From assembly GCA_036785325.1 (NCBI GenBank), contig JAXIVH010000241.1, positions 1 to 64,000 on the forward strand: 64,000 nucleotides of DNA, in the 5' to 3' direction. A model generated the notes under the pieces. It was not told where the DNA came from. It saw only the letters and a program-made list of their open reading frames with translations, and did no database searches. Shown piece after piece: positions 39,747 to 52,202 of this stretch (position 1 is the stretch's first letter; each line of letters begins with the position of its first letter). The DNA is from Urophycis tenuis (Eukaryota; Chordata; Actinopteri; Gadiformes; Phycidae). Made by a program: the position numbers and the translations under genes.

Positions 39747-42700
39747 CTGAAAACAACACCGATAAGGCAAGGCAAGGCCGTTTGATTTGTATAGCGCATT
39801 TAATACACAATGGCAACATACACATTTAACAGTAAGATTTGGGAACATAAAAACATGCAATTCGAGAAATAAAAATTGAATAATGAGCATAAAATAATGA
39901 CTTGCTTTAAAATCATTGGAAGGACATAGAGTGCAAATGAATGAATAAAATGTAAAGTGCTTTAAAAGAGCTCAATCATAAGCACAGGAGAAGAGAAGTG
40001 TTTTTAAAAATGTTGACAGTTGGGGCTGATTTCAGTTCTGCTGGTAGTTTGTTCCAGTTGTGTGCAGCATAACAGCTAAAAGCTGCTTCACCGTGTTAAT
40101 TTGAACTCTGGTCTCAACTATCTGACCTGAGTCAGTAGATCTCAGAGCCCTACTGGGTTTATATTCTACTAACATGTCATTCATATATTCTGGACCTAAA
40201 CCATTCAGTAATTTGTAGACCAGTAGCAGAACTTTAAAATCTATTCAATAGCTGACTGGGAGCCAGTGTGAAGACTTTAGAACTGGAGTAATGTGCTCTG
40301 ATCTCTTTGTTCTGGTCAACACTCGAGCTGCAGCGTTCTGAATGAGCTGCAGCTGTTTAATGCTTTTTTGTGGGAGTCCAGTCAGAAGACTGTTACAGTG
40401 GTCGAGTCTACTTGAGATGAAAGCATGAATCAACTTCTCCTGGTCTGTTTGAGACATAAAACCCTTCACTCTGGATATGTTCTTAAGCTGATAAAAGGCT
40501 GTTTTGGTGATTGATTTGATATGACTGCTGAAGGTCAGATCTGAGTCTATGAGCACGCCAAGGTTTCGGACTTGGTCCCTAGTTTTTAGAGAGAGTGACT
40601 CGAGATGTTTACTAAGGGCAGTCCTCTTCTCTTTATTGCCAAAAACAATGACCTCAGTTTTGTCCTGATTTAATTGAAGGAAATTTTGGTTCATCCAATT
40701 TGTTACTTGCTCTAAGCAGTGACACAATGACTGTATTGGACTCTAGTCATCTGGGGACAGTGCTAGATATATCTGTGTGTCATCTGCATAACTGTGATAT
40801 TCTACATTAGAGTTCTGCAGAATTTGACGCAAAGGCAGCATATATAGACTGAACAGAAGGGGTTCAAGAACTGACCCCTGGGGAACTCCACATGTCATAG
40901 CCACTCGATCGGATTCATAACTTCCAATGGTCACAAAATAACTCCACTCTTCCAAGTAGGAGCTGAACCAGTCTAAGACTGTTCCGCTGAGTCCTGCCCA
41001 AGTTTCCAACCTGTTCAACAGTATACTGTGATCCACAGTGTCAAACGCAGCACTGAGATCCAACAGGACCAGAACTGACACCTTGCCTGAGTCAGTGTTT
41101 AACCTTATGTCATTTAACACTCTAATAAGAGCTGTTTCTGTACTGTGGTGAGGAAGGAAGCCTGATTGAAATTTGTCAAAAAGTCCACTGGTGTTCAAGA
41201 AATTGCTGAGTTGATTAAAAACCACTTTCTCAACGATCTTGGCTATAAAAGGAAGATTTGAGATAGGTCTGTAGTTGGTTAACATGGAAGCATCCAGCGT
41301 TCTCTTTTTTAGGAGTGGCTTAATGGCAGCCACTCCTAAAAAAGATAACGAACAAGCGGTTGGTGTGTGGTGTCGGACTACAGATGTGTTATTGTCACAC
41401 GGGCGCACAAGTGATGCACTTACCTCTTCAAACAGACGGTAGTTCCTGGCTTTCCCCAAACTCACATCCCACACCACCAGCACCTGCAGCATAGGAGGAC
41501 ATTGAGCTTCACTCTTTACCCAGAAGGATTTGTGCCGGTTTGCTCGTTTGACGCCGTGGTCTCTGTCCACATGTAGCAGCCATGATGTTTGCTCGACTCG
41601 CCTCTTTCCGAACTCGGGAGAGTTGGCGAGCCGTTGACATCCATTATATTCCAAAACCAGTGTTTGGCAGCTTCCATTGCTGTGTCATTGTGTCCACAAA
41701 GGTGCACGTCTACAAGCTTTGGTTCTTTGACTCTGGAGGCTCTGACGAGGCTCAGAGTAGCAGGGTAAGTGTAGCAGAGGTAAGGCTCAGTTCCTGGTTG
41801 TATAAATGTGGGCAGAACAAGACTTGCCAACTGTTGGGCAATTGCAACTGGTGGGTCGAAGCAATAAGAAAATCCACAGTTGGATCCAAATTCCCCACCA
41901 TGCTAATGACCAGCGACGTGTTCAGGGACGTTTCACGGTCCACACTTCTAACTTCTAACCTTCCCCAACTCTCCTCAACCCTTCTCTGTTCTGGCACCGC
42001 AGTGGTGGAACGAGCTCCCTGTCAGGACTGCAGAGTCACTCCCCGTCTTCCAGAAAAGACTCAAGACCATCTTGTTCAGAGTTTACCTGAACCCTGCATA
42101 ACCCTACCCTCATGCTCTTATTTGTTGCACATCTTGGCACTTTAATTGCTTTTTGTAACTTGGCACTTATTCAGAGATGTTGTATACTAGCAATGGTTAT
42201 CCTAGCAATTGAAGTGCTTGAAACTTGTTCTGGTGACTTTCTTACTGTATTAGCAGCAATTAAATGTTTCACCTTCTTATGACAAAAGTACTCTTTGTAA
42301 GTCGCTTTGGATAAAAGCGTCTGCTAAATGCCCTGAATGTAATGTAAATGTAAATGTAAATGTAACCACTTCTAACCTAGGTGTGTACATCTGCGCAGTG
42401 GCGCGTCAAAATCAAAACGTGTGGATTTGTTGGTCGGTGGGCACTAGTAAACCACCTGACCAGGGCAGTTGGTGTAAGCTCACCTGGGGTGGAAACAACA
42501 AAGACCCGGCTATGGGAGCTGCTAAACACTGGCTTGGAATATAACTGATGTCCATGACTCTCTAAGTGCCCAATGTCGGAGTGTCCCTTCACCACGAGGG
42601 AGGGGGGGGGGGGGGGGGAACAAACATCATGGCTGAGTTACATCCTGAAATAGTCAGCATCAGCTTTCACCTGGGACCTCAGCACACCAGCTGAATTCTT

Positions 42701-42838
42701 TGACTGTCCATCCATTCATCCATTCATCCCTTCATCTAGTTACCTTGGAAGTTTTAGTTCCGGAGTTTCTGATTCCATACAGTCCATCGAGAGGCGTTGA
42801 GGATAGCTCTCTAAACAACCTGTACACAGTAAATAGAT

Positions 42839-42889
<51 letters not shown>

Positions 42890-45800
42890 TATTCAGAGTG
42901 GCCACTAGGTGGGGACAGTAGCTCGATGACGAGTTATCTGTTAGGTCAGATGGTGTTTTTAGGTCAGAGGTCATAGGGTGAACAGTGTTTTTAGGTCAGA
43001 GGTCATAGGGTGAACAGTGTGTTAAGGCCAGAGGTCAGACACTGAATAGTGTGTGTGTCCCTCACTTCTCTACACTGCTGGTTTCTGTGGTGTCGATGAA
43101 AACAGAATCTGGTAGCTGAACCTGTGAACAGAAAATACAAAATACAGAACCATCAAGTCTAAGACCACACCACACAAGGCAACCCCACACAGACCCAAAC
43201 ACATCCTGTGTAGTTCTAACTTACATTTTCATAGTCTTCATCCGAGTCCTCCTTGCTGTGGTGGCGGCCTGGTGTTGTCCTGCCGGTCCCCAACATCTCG
43301 TCTGCCAAGGACCGGACACACTGACCATCCGGGGGCGCTCTTCTGAGAGAAAACCACAGCTTACGTCATAGAATACAGGACACGTTACCTAGCTGTGTGC
43401 TAACAATAACAGAAGCATGTTACCTAGCTGTGTGCTAACAATAACAGAAGCACGTTACCTAGCTGTGTGCTAACAATAACAGAAGCACGTTACCTAGCTG
43501 TGTGCTAACAATAACAGAAGCACGTTACCTAGCTGTGTGCTAACAATAACAGAAGCATGTTACCTAGCTGTGTGCTAACAATAACAGAAGCATGTTAGCT
43601 AGCTGTGTGCTAACAATAACAGAAGCACGTTACCTAGCTGTGTGCTAACAATAACAGAAGCATGTTACCTAGCTGTGTGCTAACAATAACAGAAGCATGT
43701 TAGCTAACCACATGCTAACAGTGGCCTACAATAAAACAACACCATCACAGTTCACACATACTGCATTGCATCATTGGCGGGGGTGGGCGTGGCCGGTGTC
43801 CAGGTGGGCGTGTCCTGTGTCCAGGTGGGCGTGGTCGGTGTCCAGGTGGGCGTGGCCGGCAAGAAAGTGGGTTTGGGCGGTTTCGAAGAGGGCAGGAACG
43901 GCCTGAGAGTGGGTGTGGGTAGGGAAGGCGGGGGGGGTCTCCACGCGTTGGGCAGGGGCTTGGGGGCGTCAGGTCTGTGTCCTGCCCTGGGCTGGGGGGG
44001 GTGGCTGGGAGGAGCAGGGCGGGCGGGGTGCGAGGAGGAGGAGGAGGAGGAGAAGGAGGAGGAGGAGAGGGGGGGGAGCAAGAATCAGAGGAGGAGGCAG
44101 CGGCGGCGGTGGTGGCTTGCTGCTGCAGGTGCCCTGGCTGCCCTGCGGCCCCCGCTGGGTGAGCAGGCGGTGCTCCAGCAGCTTGCCGATGGAGGGCGGA
44201 GTCTTCCAGCCCTCCTCCGGCTGCTGGTCCGAGCCCCGGCCCTGGATGAGCCTCTTGAGGTTGGGGGGAGGGGGGACGGGCGGGCTGTGGGGGTGGGGGT
44301 GGGGGGCGAGCGGGGGGGAGGGGCGGGGGGCCCTTCCTCGAGGGGTCTTTGAGGATGGAGGGGGGGCGCACGGCCGGGGGAATGTTTCTGGGCGGGGGCG
44401 ACGGGGACAGCCTGTTGGGAGGGGGCACGGGGGGCGGGAAGGGGCCCGGGTGGAACCTGGAGCCGGGGTCAGAGGTCAGGGGGCGCGGCATGGCGGGCAC
44501 CGGGGGGGGAGGGTAGGCCGGGGGAGGGACGTTGGGACGACCTGCGGAGGAAAAGAAGTCAATAACTAGCAACAAGGAAGAAAACATGAAGTAATTAACA
44601 AGTAACAGGAAGAAAACAGGAACTAATTAACAAGTAACAGGAAGAAAACAGGAACTAATTAACAAGTAAGAGGAAGAAAACAGAAAGTAATTAACAAGTA
44701 ACCAGGAAGAAGTGAGCAAGTAACCAGGAAGCAAACAGGAAGTAATGAAAAAACAATTATACGTAAACAGCCATAATATCAAGCGAATCACAGGTAATAT
44801 ATTCTAGATTAGATTCAATTTCCTTTTTAGGTTTTTTCAGTTACTATGTCATCAAATTGAATGTGTAAGTACCTGTAGATGTTGGGGAACTGTCAGGTTT
44901 GACATAGTCTTCATCATCCTCATCATCATCTTCCTCCATATAGTCTTGACACAGAAGAATAAGAAAGATCTTTTAAATAACAACGTGTGTGTGTGTCTGC
45001 TTGTGGGTGCATGTGTGCATGTGTGTATATGTGCTTGTGTGTGTGCTTGTGTGTGTCTTCAGGCAGTACCATCCTCCGTGCGTTCTTCAGAGGGTTTAAT
45101 ATCCATGGTTTGTTCTATGCTGCCATAGAAACTGTCTGCATCAGAGTCTGTGTCGCTATGGAAACAGAGGCAACTGTCACATAGAGTAAAGTAACATGAC
45201 AAATATGGTGACCATCAGGAAGAGATTCAGTAACAGATATAAAGATATGAAGATAGCAGTAGCGCTGCTAACCAAGCAACCTACTTTTACTTCTATGTCA
45301 TTCTATGGCCCAGTTCCTGGAAATAGTGTCTCATGTGATTCTACCGTCAACAATGTTTAAAATGTAATTTGCATCTGCATTTCTGTTATTCTGATTGTGC
45401 ATATCGCCACATGTCCAGTATATTTTGTATATAATTTGTTATTTTCAGTTTGCTGCAGGTGCACCTAAATGTCCCTTCTGGTTTCAACCAAAGTATGAAG
45501 TTTCTTAACCTACTGAACCAAGTGAGCTGCAGTGGGGCGTTACGACGGTACGAAACCCATGCTGTAGCTCTAGTGAGAGCTGATGGAGGTGGAGATGGTA
45601 GGTGGTGACCTGGATCTAGTGAGACCTGATGTAGGTACGTGGTGACCTGGATCTAGTGAGACCTGATGGAGGTACGTGGTGACCTGGATCTAGTGAGTGG
45701 TGGTGGCGAGTATGTGTCTTTGACCTTTCACTTCCGTCATGTCAACGGGTTCCTGTAAATGCCAATGGAAAGTAGGTCGTTCTCTGAACAACACAGATCA

Positions 45801-45920
45801 TCTCTCACCAAGTCGCCCCTGTCTCGTTTGGTTTGGCGGGTGACGGCTTAATGGTCATGTTCAGTAATAGTCATTGCACAGGCCATTCTACTGTGTACCT
45901 ATTACTACCTCCCTATGACA

Positions 45921-45975
<55 letters not shown>

Positions 45976-46138
45976 TGTGCTGTATATACTTACAAAGGGA
46001 TCAGGGAGTCTCTCCGATTGTTGTAATGGTCGATCTCCTTGCGTAGCGACCTCATCCAATTCTGTGAAGGGCCAGCAGTGTTACAGCAGGACTGTGTGTA
46101 TGTGCATGTGTGTATGTGCATGTGCGTGTGCGTGTGCG

Positions 46139-46186
<48 letters not shown>

Positions 46187-48786
46187 CTCACCCTCCTCTC
46201 ATCCTCGCTGGCTGCAGAGAAGAACCAGGTTCTGTGTTTCTTGCTGAAGTGGACAATCTTGAAGGGGAACACATTACTGGAGGTGGTCTCCTCTGCAGCA
46301 CGCATCACCCTGGAACACATTAGATAATGTGGGATTATATCATCCATATTACATCAATTAGATTATATCATCCATATTACATCAATTAGATTATATCATC
46401 CATATTACATCAATTAGATTATATCATCCATATTACATCAATCAGATTATATCATCCATATTACATCAATCAGATTATATCATCCATATTACATCAATCA
46501 GATTATATCATCCATATTAAATCAATCAGATTATATCATCCATATTAAATCAATCAGATTATATCATCCATATTACATCAATCAGATTACATCAATTAGA
46601 TTATATCATCCATATTACATCAATCAGATTATATCATCCATATTACATCAATCAGATTACATCATCCATATTAAATCAATCAGATTATATCATCCATATT
46701 ACATCAATCAGATTATATCATCCATATTACATCAATCAGATTACATCATCCATATTACATCAATCAGATTATATCATCCATATTACATCAATCAGATTAC
46801 ANNNNNNNNNNNNNNNNNNNNNNNNNNNNNNNNNNNNNNNNNNNNNNNNNNNNNNNNNNNNNNNNNNNNNNNNNNNNNNNNNNNNNNNNNNNNNNNNNNN
46901 NNNNNNNNNNNNNNNNNNNNNNNNNNNNNNNNNNNNNNNNNNNNNNNNNNNNNNNNNNNNNNNNNNNNNNNNNNNNNNNNNNNNNNNNNNNNNNNNNNNN
47001 NATCCAACAGGACCAGAACTGACACGTTGCCTGAGTCAGTGTTTAACCTTATGTCATTTAACACTCTAATAAGAGCTGTTTCTGTACTGTGGTGAGGAAG
47101 GAAGCCTGATTGAAATTTGTCAAAAAGTCCACTGGTGTTCAAGAAATTGCTGAGTTGATTAAAAACCACTTTCTCAACGATCTTGGCTATAAAAGGAAGA
47201 TTTGAGATAGGTCTGTAGTTGGTTAACATGGAAGCATCCAGCGTTCTCTTTTTTAGGAGTGGCTTAATGGCAGCCACTCCTAAAAAAGATAACGAACAAG
47301 CGGTTGGTGTGTGGTGTCGGACTACAGATGTGTTATTGTCACACGGGCGCACAAGTGACACACTTACCTCTTCAAACAGACGGTAGTTCCTGGCTTTCCC
47401 CAAACTCACATCCCACACCACCAGCACCTGCAGCATAGGAAGACATTGAGCTTCACTCTTTACCTAGAAGGATTTGTGCCGGTTTGCTCGTTTGACACCG
47501 TGGTCTCTGTCCACATGTAGCAGCCATGATGTTTGCTCGACTCGCCTCTTTCCGAACTCGGGAGAGTTGGCGAGCCGTTGACATCCGTTATATTCCAAAA
47601 CCAGTGTTTGGCAGCTTCCATTGCTGTGTCATTGTGTCCACAAAGGTGCACGTCTACAAGCTTTGGTTCTTTGATTCTGGAGGCTCTGACGAGGCTCAGA
47701 GTAGCAGGGTAAGTGTAGCAGAGGTAAGGCTCAGTTCCTGGTTGTATAAATGTGGGCAGAACAAGACTTGCCAACTGTTGGGCAATTGCAACTGGTGGGT
47801 CGAAGCAATAAGAAAATCCACAGTTGGATCCAAATTCCCCACCATGCTAATGACCAGCGACGTGTTCAGGGACGTTTCACGGTCCACACTTCTAACTTCT
47901 AACCTTCCCCAACTCTTCTCAACCCTTCTCTGTTCTGGCACCGCAGTGGTGGAACGAGCTCCCTGTCAGGACTGCAGAGTCACTCCCCGTCTTCCAGAAA
48001 AGACTCAAGACCATCTTGTTCAGAGTTTACCTGAACCCTGCATAACCCTACCCTCATGCTCTTATTTGTTGCACATCTTGGCACTTTAATTGCTTTTTGT
48101 AACTTGGCACTTATTCAGAGATGTTGTATACTAGCAATGGTTATCCTAGCAATTGAAGTGCTTGAAACTTGTTCTGGTGACTTTCTTACTGTATTAGCAG
48201 CAATTAAATGTTTCACCTTCTTATGACAAAAGTACTCTTTGTAAGTCGCTTTGGATAAAAGCGTCTGCTAAATGCCCTGAATGTAATGTAAATGTAAATG
48301 TAAATGTAACCACTTCTAACCTAGGTGTGTACATCTGCGCAGTGGCGCGTCAAAATCAAAACGTGTGGATTTGTTGGTCGGTGGGCACTAGTAAACCACC
48401 TGACCAGGGCAGTTGGTATAAGCTCACCTGGGGTGGACACAACAAAGACCCGGCTATGGGAGCTGCTAAACACTGGCTTGGAATATAACTGATGTCCATG
48501 ACTCTCTAAGTGCCCAATGTCGGAGTGTCCCTTCACCACGAGGGAGGGGGGGGGGGGGGGGGGGGAACAAACATCATTGCTGAGTTACATCCTGAAATAG
48601 TCAGCATCAGCTTTCACCTGGGACCTCAGCACACCAGCTGAATCCTTTGACTGTCCATCCATTCATCCATTCATCCCTCCATCTAGTTACCTTGGAAGTT
48701 TTAGTTCCGGAGTTTCTGATTCCATACAGTCCATCGAGAGGCGTTGAGGATAGCTCTCTAAACAACCTGTACACAGTAAATAGATT

Positions 48787-48870
<84 letters not shown>

Positions 48871-51800
48871 TATTCAGAGTGGCCACTAGGTGGGGACAGT
48901 AGCTCGATGACGAGTGATCTGTTAGGTCAGATGGTGTTTTTAGGTCAGAGGTCATAGGGTGAACAGTGTTTTTAGGTCAGAGGTCATAGGGTGAACAGTG
49001 TGTTAAGGCCAGAGGTCAGACACTGAATAGTGTGTGTGTCCCTCACTTCTCTACACTGCTGGTTTCTGTGGTGTCGATGAAAACAGAATCTGGTAGCTGA
49101 ACCTGTGAACAGAAAATACAAAATACAGAACCATCAAGTCTAAGACCACACCACACAAGGCAACCCCACACAGACCCAAACACATCCTGTGTAGTTCTAA
49201 CTTACATTTTCATAGTCTTCATCCGAGTCCTCCTTGCTGTGGTGGCGGCCTGGTGTTGTCCTGCCGGTCCCCAACATCTCGTCTGCCAAGGACCGGACAC
49301 ACTGACCATCCGGGGGCGCTCTTCTGAGAGAAAACCACAGCTTACGTCATAGAATACAGGACACGTTACCTAGCTGTGTGCTAACAATAACAGAAGCATG
49401 TTACCTAGCTGTGTGCTAACAATAACAGAAGCATGTTACCTAGCTGTGTGCTAACAATAACAGAAACATGTTACCTAGCTGTGTGCTAACAATAACAGAA
49501 GCATGTTACCTAGCTGTGTGCTAACAATAACAGAAGCACGTTACCCAGCTGTGTGCTAACAATAACAGAAGCACGTTACCTAGCTGTGTGCTAACAATAA
49601 CAGAAGCATGTTACCAAGCTGTGTGCTAACAATAACAGAAGCATGTTACCTAGCTGTGTGCTAACAATAACAGAAGCATGTTAGCTAACCACATGCTAAC
49701 AGTGGCCTACAATAAAACAACACCATCACAGTTCACACATACTGCATTGCATCATTGGCGGGGGTGGGCGTGGCCGGTGTCCAGGTGGGCGTGTCCTGTG
49801 TCCAGGTGGGCGTGGTCGGTGTCCAGGTGGGCGTGGCCGGCAAGAAAGTGGGTTTGGGCGGTTTCGAAGAGGGCAGGAACGGCCTGAGAGTGGGTGTGGG
49901 TAGGGAAGGCGGGGGGGGTCTCCACGCGTTGGGCAGGGGCTTGGGGGCGTCAGGTCTGTGTCCTGCCCTGGGCTGGGGGGGGTGGCTGGGAGGAGCAGGG
50001 CGGGCGGGGTGCGAGGAGGAGGAGGAGGAGGAGAAGGAGGAGGAGGAGAGGGGGGGAGCGAGAATCAGAGGAGGAGGCAGCGGCGGCGGTGGTGGCTTGC
50101 TGCTGCAGGTGCCCTGGCTGCCCTGCGGCCCCCGCTGGGTGAGCAGGCGGTGCTCCAGCAGCTTGCCGATGGAGGGCGGAGTCTTCCAGCCCTCCTCCGG
50201 CTGCTGGTCCGAGCCCCGGCCCTGGATGAGCCTCTTGAGGTTGGGGGGAGGGGGGACGGGCGGGCTGTGGGGGTGGGGGTGGGGGGCGAGCGGGGGGAGG
50301 GGCGGGGGGCCCTTCCTCGAGGGGTCTTTGAGGATGGAGGGGGGGCGCACGGCCGGGGGAATGTTTCTGGGCGGGGGCGACGGGGACAGCCTGTTGGGAG
50401 GGGGCACGGGGGGGCGGGAAGGGGCCCGGGTGGAACCTGGAGCCGGGGTCAGAGGTCAGGGGGCGCGGCATGGCGGGCACCGGGGGGGGAGGGTAGGCCG
50501 GGGGAGGGACGTTGGGACGACCTGCGGAGGACAAGAAGTCAATAACTAGCAACAAGGAAGAAAACATGAAGTAATTAACAAGTAACAGGAAGAAAACAGG
50601 AACTAATTAACAAGTAACAGGAAGAAAACAGGAACTAATTAACAAGTAAGAGGAAGAAAACAGAAAGTAATTAACAAGTAACCAGGAAGAAGTGAGCAAG
50701 TAACCAGGAAGCAAACAGGAAGTAATGAAAAAACAATTCTACGTAAACAGCCATAATATCAAGCGAATCACAGGTAATATATTCTAGATTAGATTCAGTT
50801 TCCTTTTTAGGTTTTTTCAGTTACTATGTCATCAAATTGAATGTGTAAGTACCTGTAGATGTTGGGGAACTGTCAGGTTTGACATAGTCTTCATCATCCT
50901 CATCATCATCTTCCTCCATATAGTCTTGACACAGAAGAATAAGAAAGATCTTTTAAATAACAACGTGTGTGTGTGTCTGCTTGTGGGTGCATGTGTGCAT
51001 GTGTGTATATGTGCTTGTGTGTGTGCTTGTGTGTGTCTTCAGGCAGTACCATCCTCCGTGCGTTCTTCAGAGGGTTTAATATCCATGGTTTGTTCTATGC
51101 TGCCATAGAAACTGTCTGCATCAGAGTCTGTGTCGCTATGGAAACAGAGGCAACTGTCACATAGAGTAAAGTAACATGACAAATATGGTGACCATCAGGA
51201 AGAGATTCAGTAACAGATATAAAGATATGAAGATAGCAGTAGCGCTGCTAACCAAGCAACCTACTTTTACTTCTGTGTCATTCTATGGCCCAGTTCCTGG
51301 AAATAGTGTCTCATGTGATTCTACCGTCAACAATGTTTAAAATGTAATTTGCATCTGCATTTCTGTTATTCTGATTGTGCATATCGCCACATGTCCAGTA
51401 TATTTTGTATATAATTTGTTATTTTCAGTTTGCTGCAGGTGCACCTAAATGTCCCTTCTGGTTTCAACCAAAGTATGAAGTTTCTTAACCTACTGAACCA
51501 AGTGAGCTGCAGTGGGGCGTTACGACGGTACGAAACCCATGCTGTAGCTCTAGTGAGAGCTGATGGAGGTGGAGATGGTAGGTGGTGACCTGGATCTAGT
51601 GAGACCTGATGTAGGTACGTGGTGACCTGGATCTAGTGAGACCTGATGGAGGTACGTGGTGACCTGGATCTAGTGAGTGGTGGTGGCGAGTATGTGTCTT
51701 TGACCTTTCACTCCCGTCATGTCAACGGGTTCCTGTAAATGCCAATGGAAAGTAGGTCGTTCTCTGAACAACACAGATCATCTCTCACCAAGTCGCCCCT

Positions 51801-51898
51801 GTCTCGTTTGGTTTGGCGGGTGACGGCTTAATGGTCATGTTCAGTAATAGTTATTGCACAGGCCATTCTACTGTGTACCTATTACTACCTCCCTATGA

Positions 51899-51973
<75 letters not shown>

Positions 51974-52136
51974 GTATATTGTGCTGTATATACTTACAAA
52001 GGGATCAGGGAGTCTCTCCGATTGTTGTAATGGTCGATCTCCTTGCGTAGCGACCTCATCCAATTCTGTGAAGGGCCAGCAGTGTTACAGCAGGACTGTG
52101 TGTATGTGCATGTGTGTATGTGCATGTGCGTGTGCG

Positions 52137-52202
<66 letters not shown>

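Larger units (their letters stand above)
41424..46309 (-). other. SH3BP2: SH3BP2 exons 3-11, copy A (next to the last exon)
   Basis: Segments: 46309-46192, 46061-45994, 45155-45070, 44944-44873, 44541-43762, 43342-43225, 43121-43066, 42819-42744 and 41483-41424. The large exon is 780 bases. Its first G-tract is in frame, but the second (near 44,312) and third (near 44,080) are each one base too long. Combining the two copies gives 778 bases and an open frame. Confidence 0.9.

Noticed and set aside
40245..41654. A host gene with reverse-transcriptase-like protein
   Set aside because: It has the YADD core, a 3' tail and a stop codon typical of a dead L2-type LINE copy lying inside an SH3BP2 intron.
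43774..44569. Gly/Arg-rich plus-strand frames opposite the SH3BP2 proline exon
   Set aside because: They are antisense to the proline-rich exon. Splice phases and homology support only minus.
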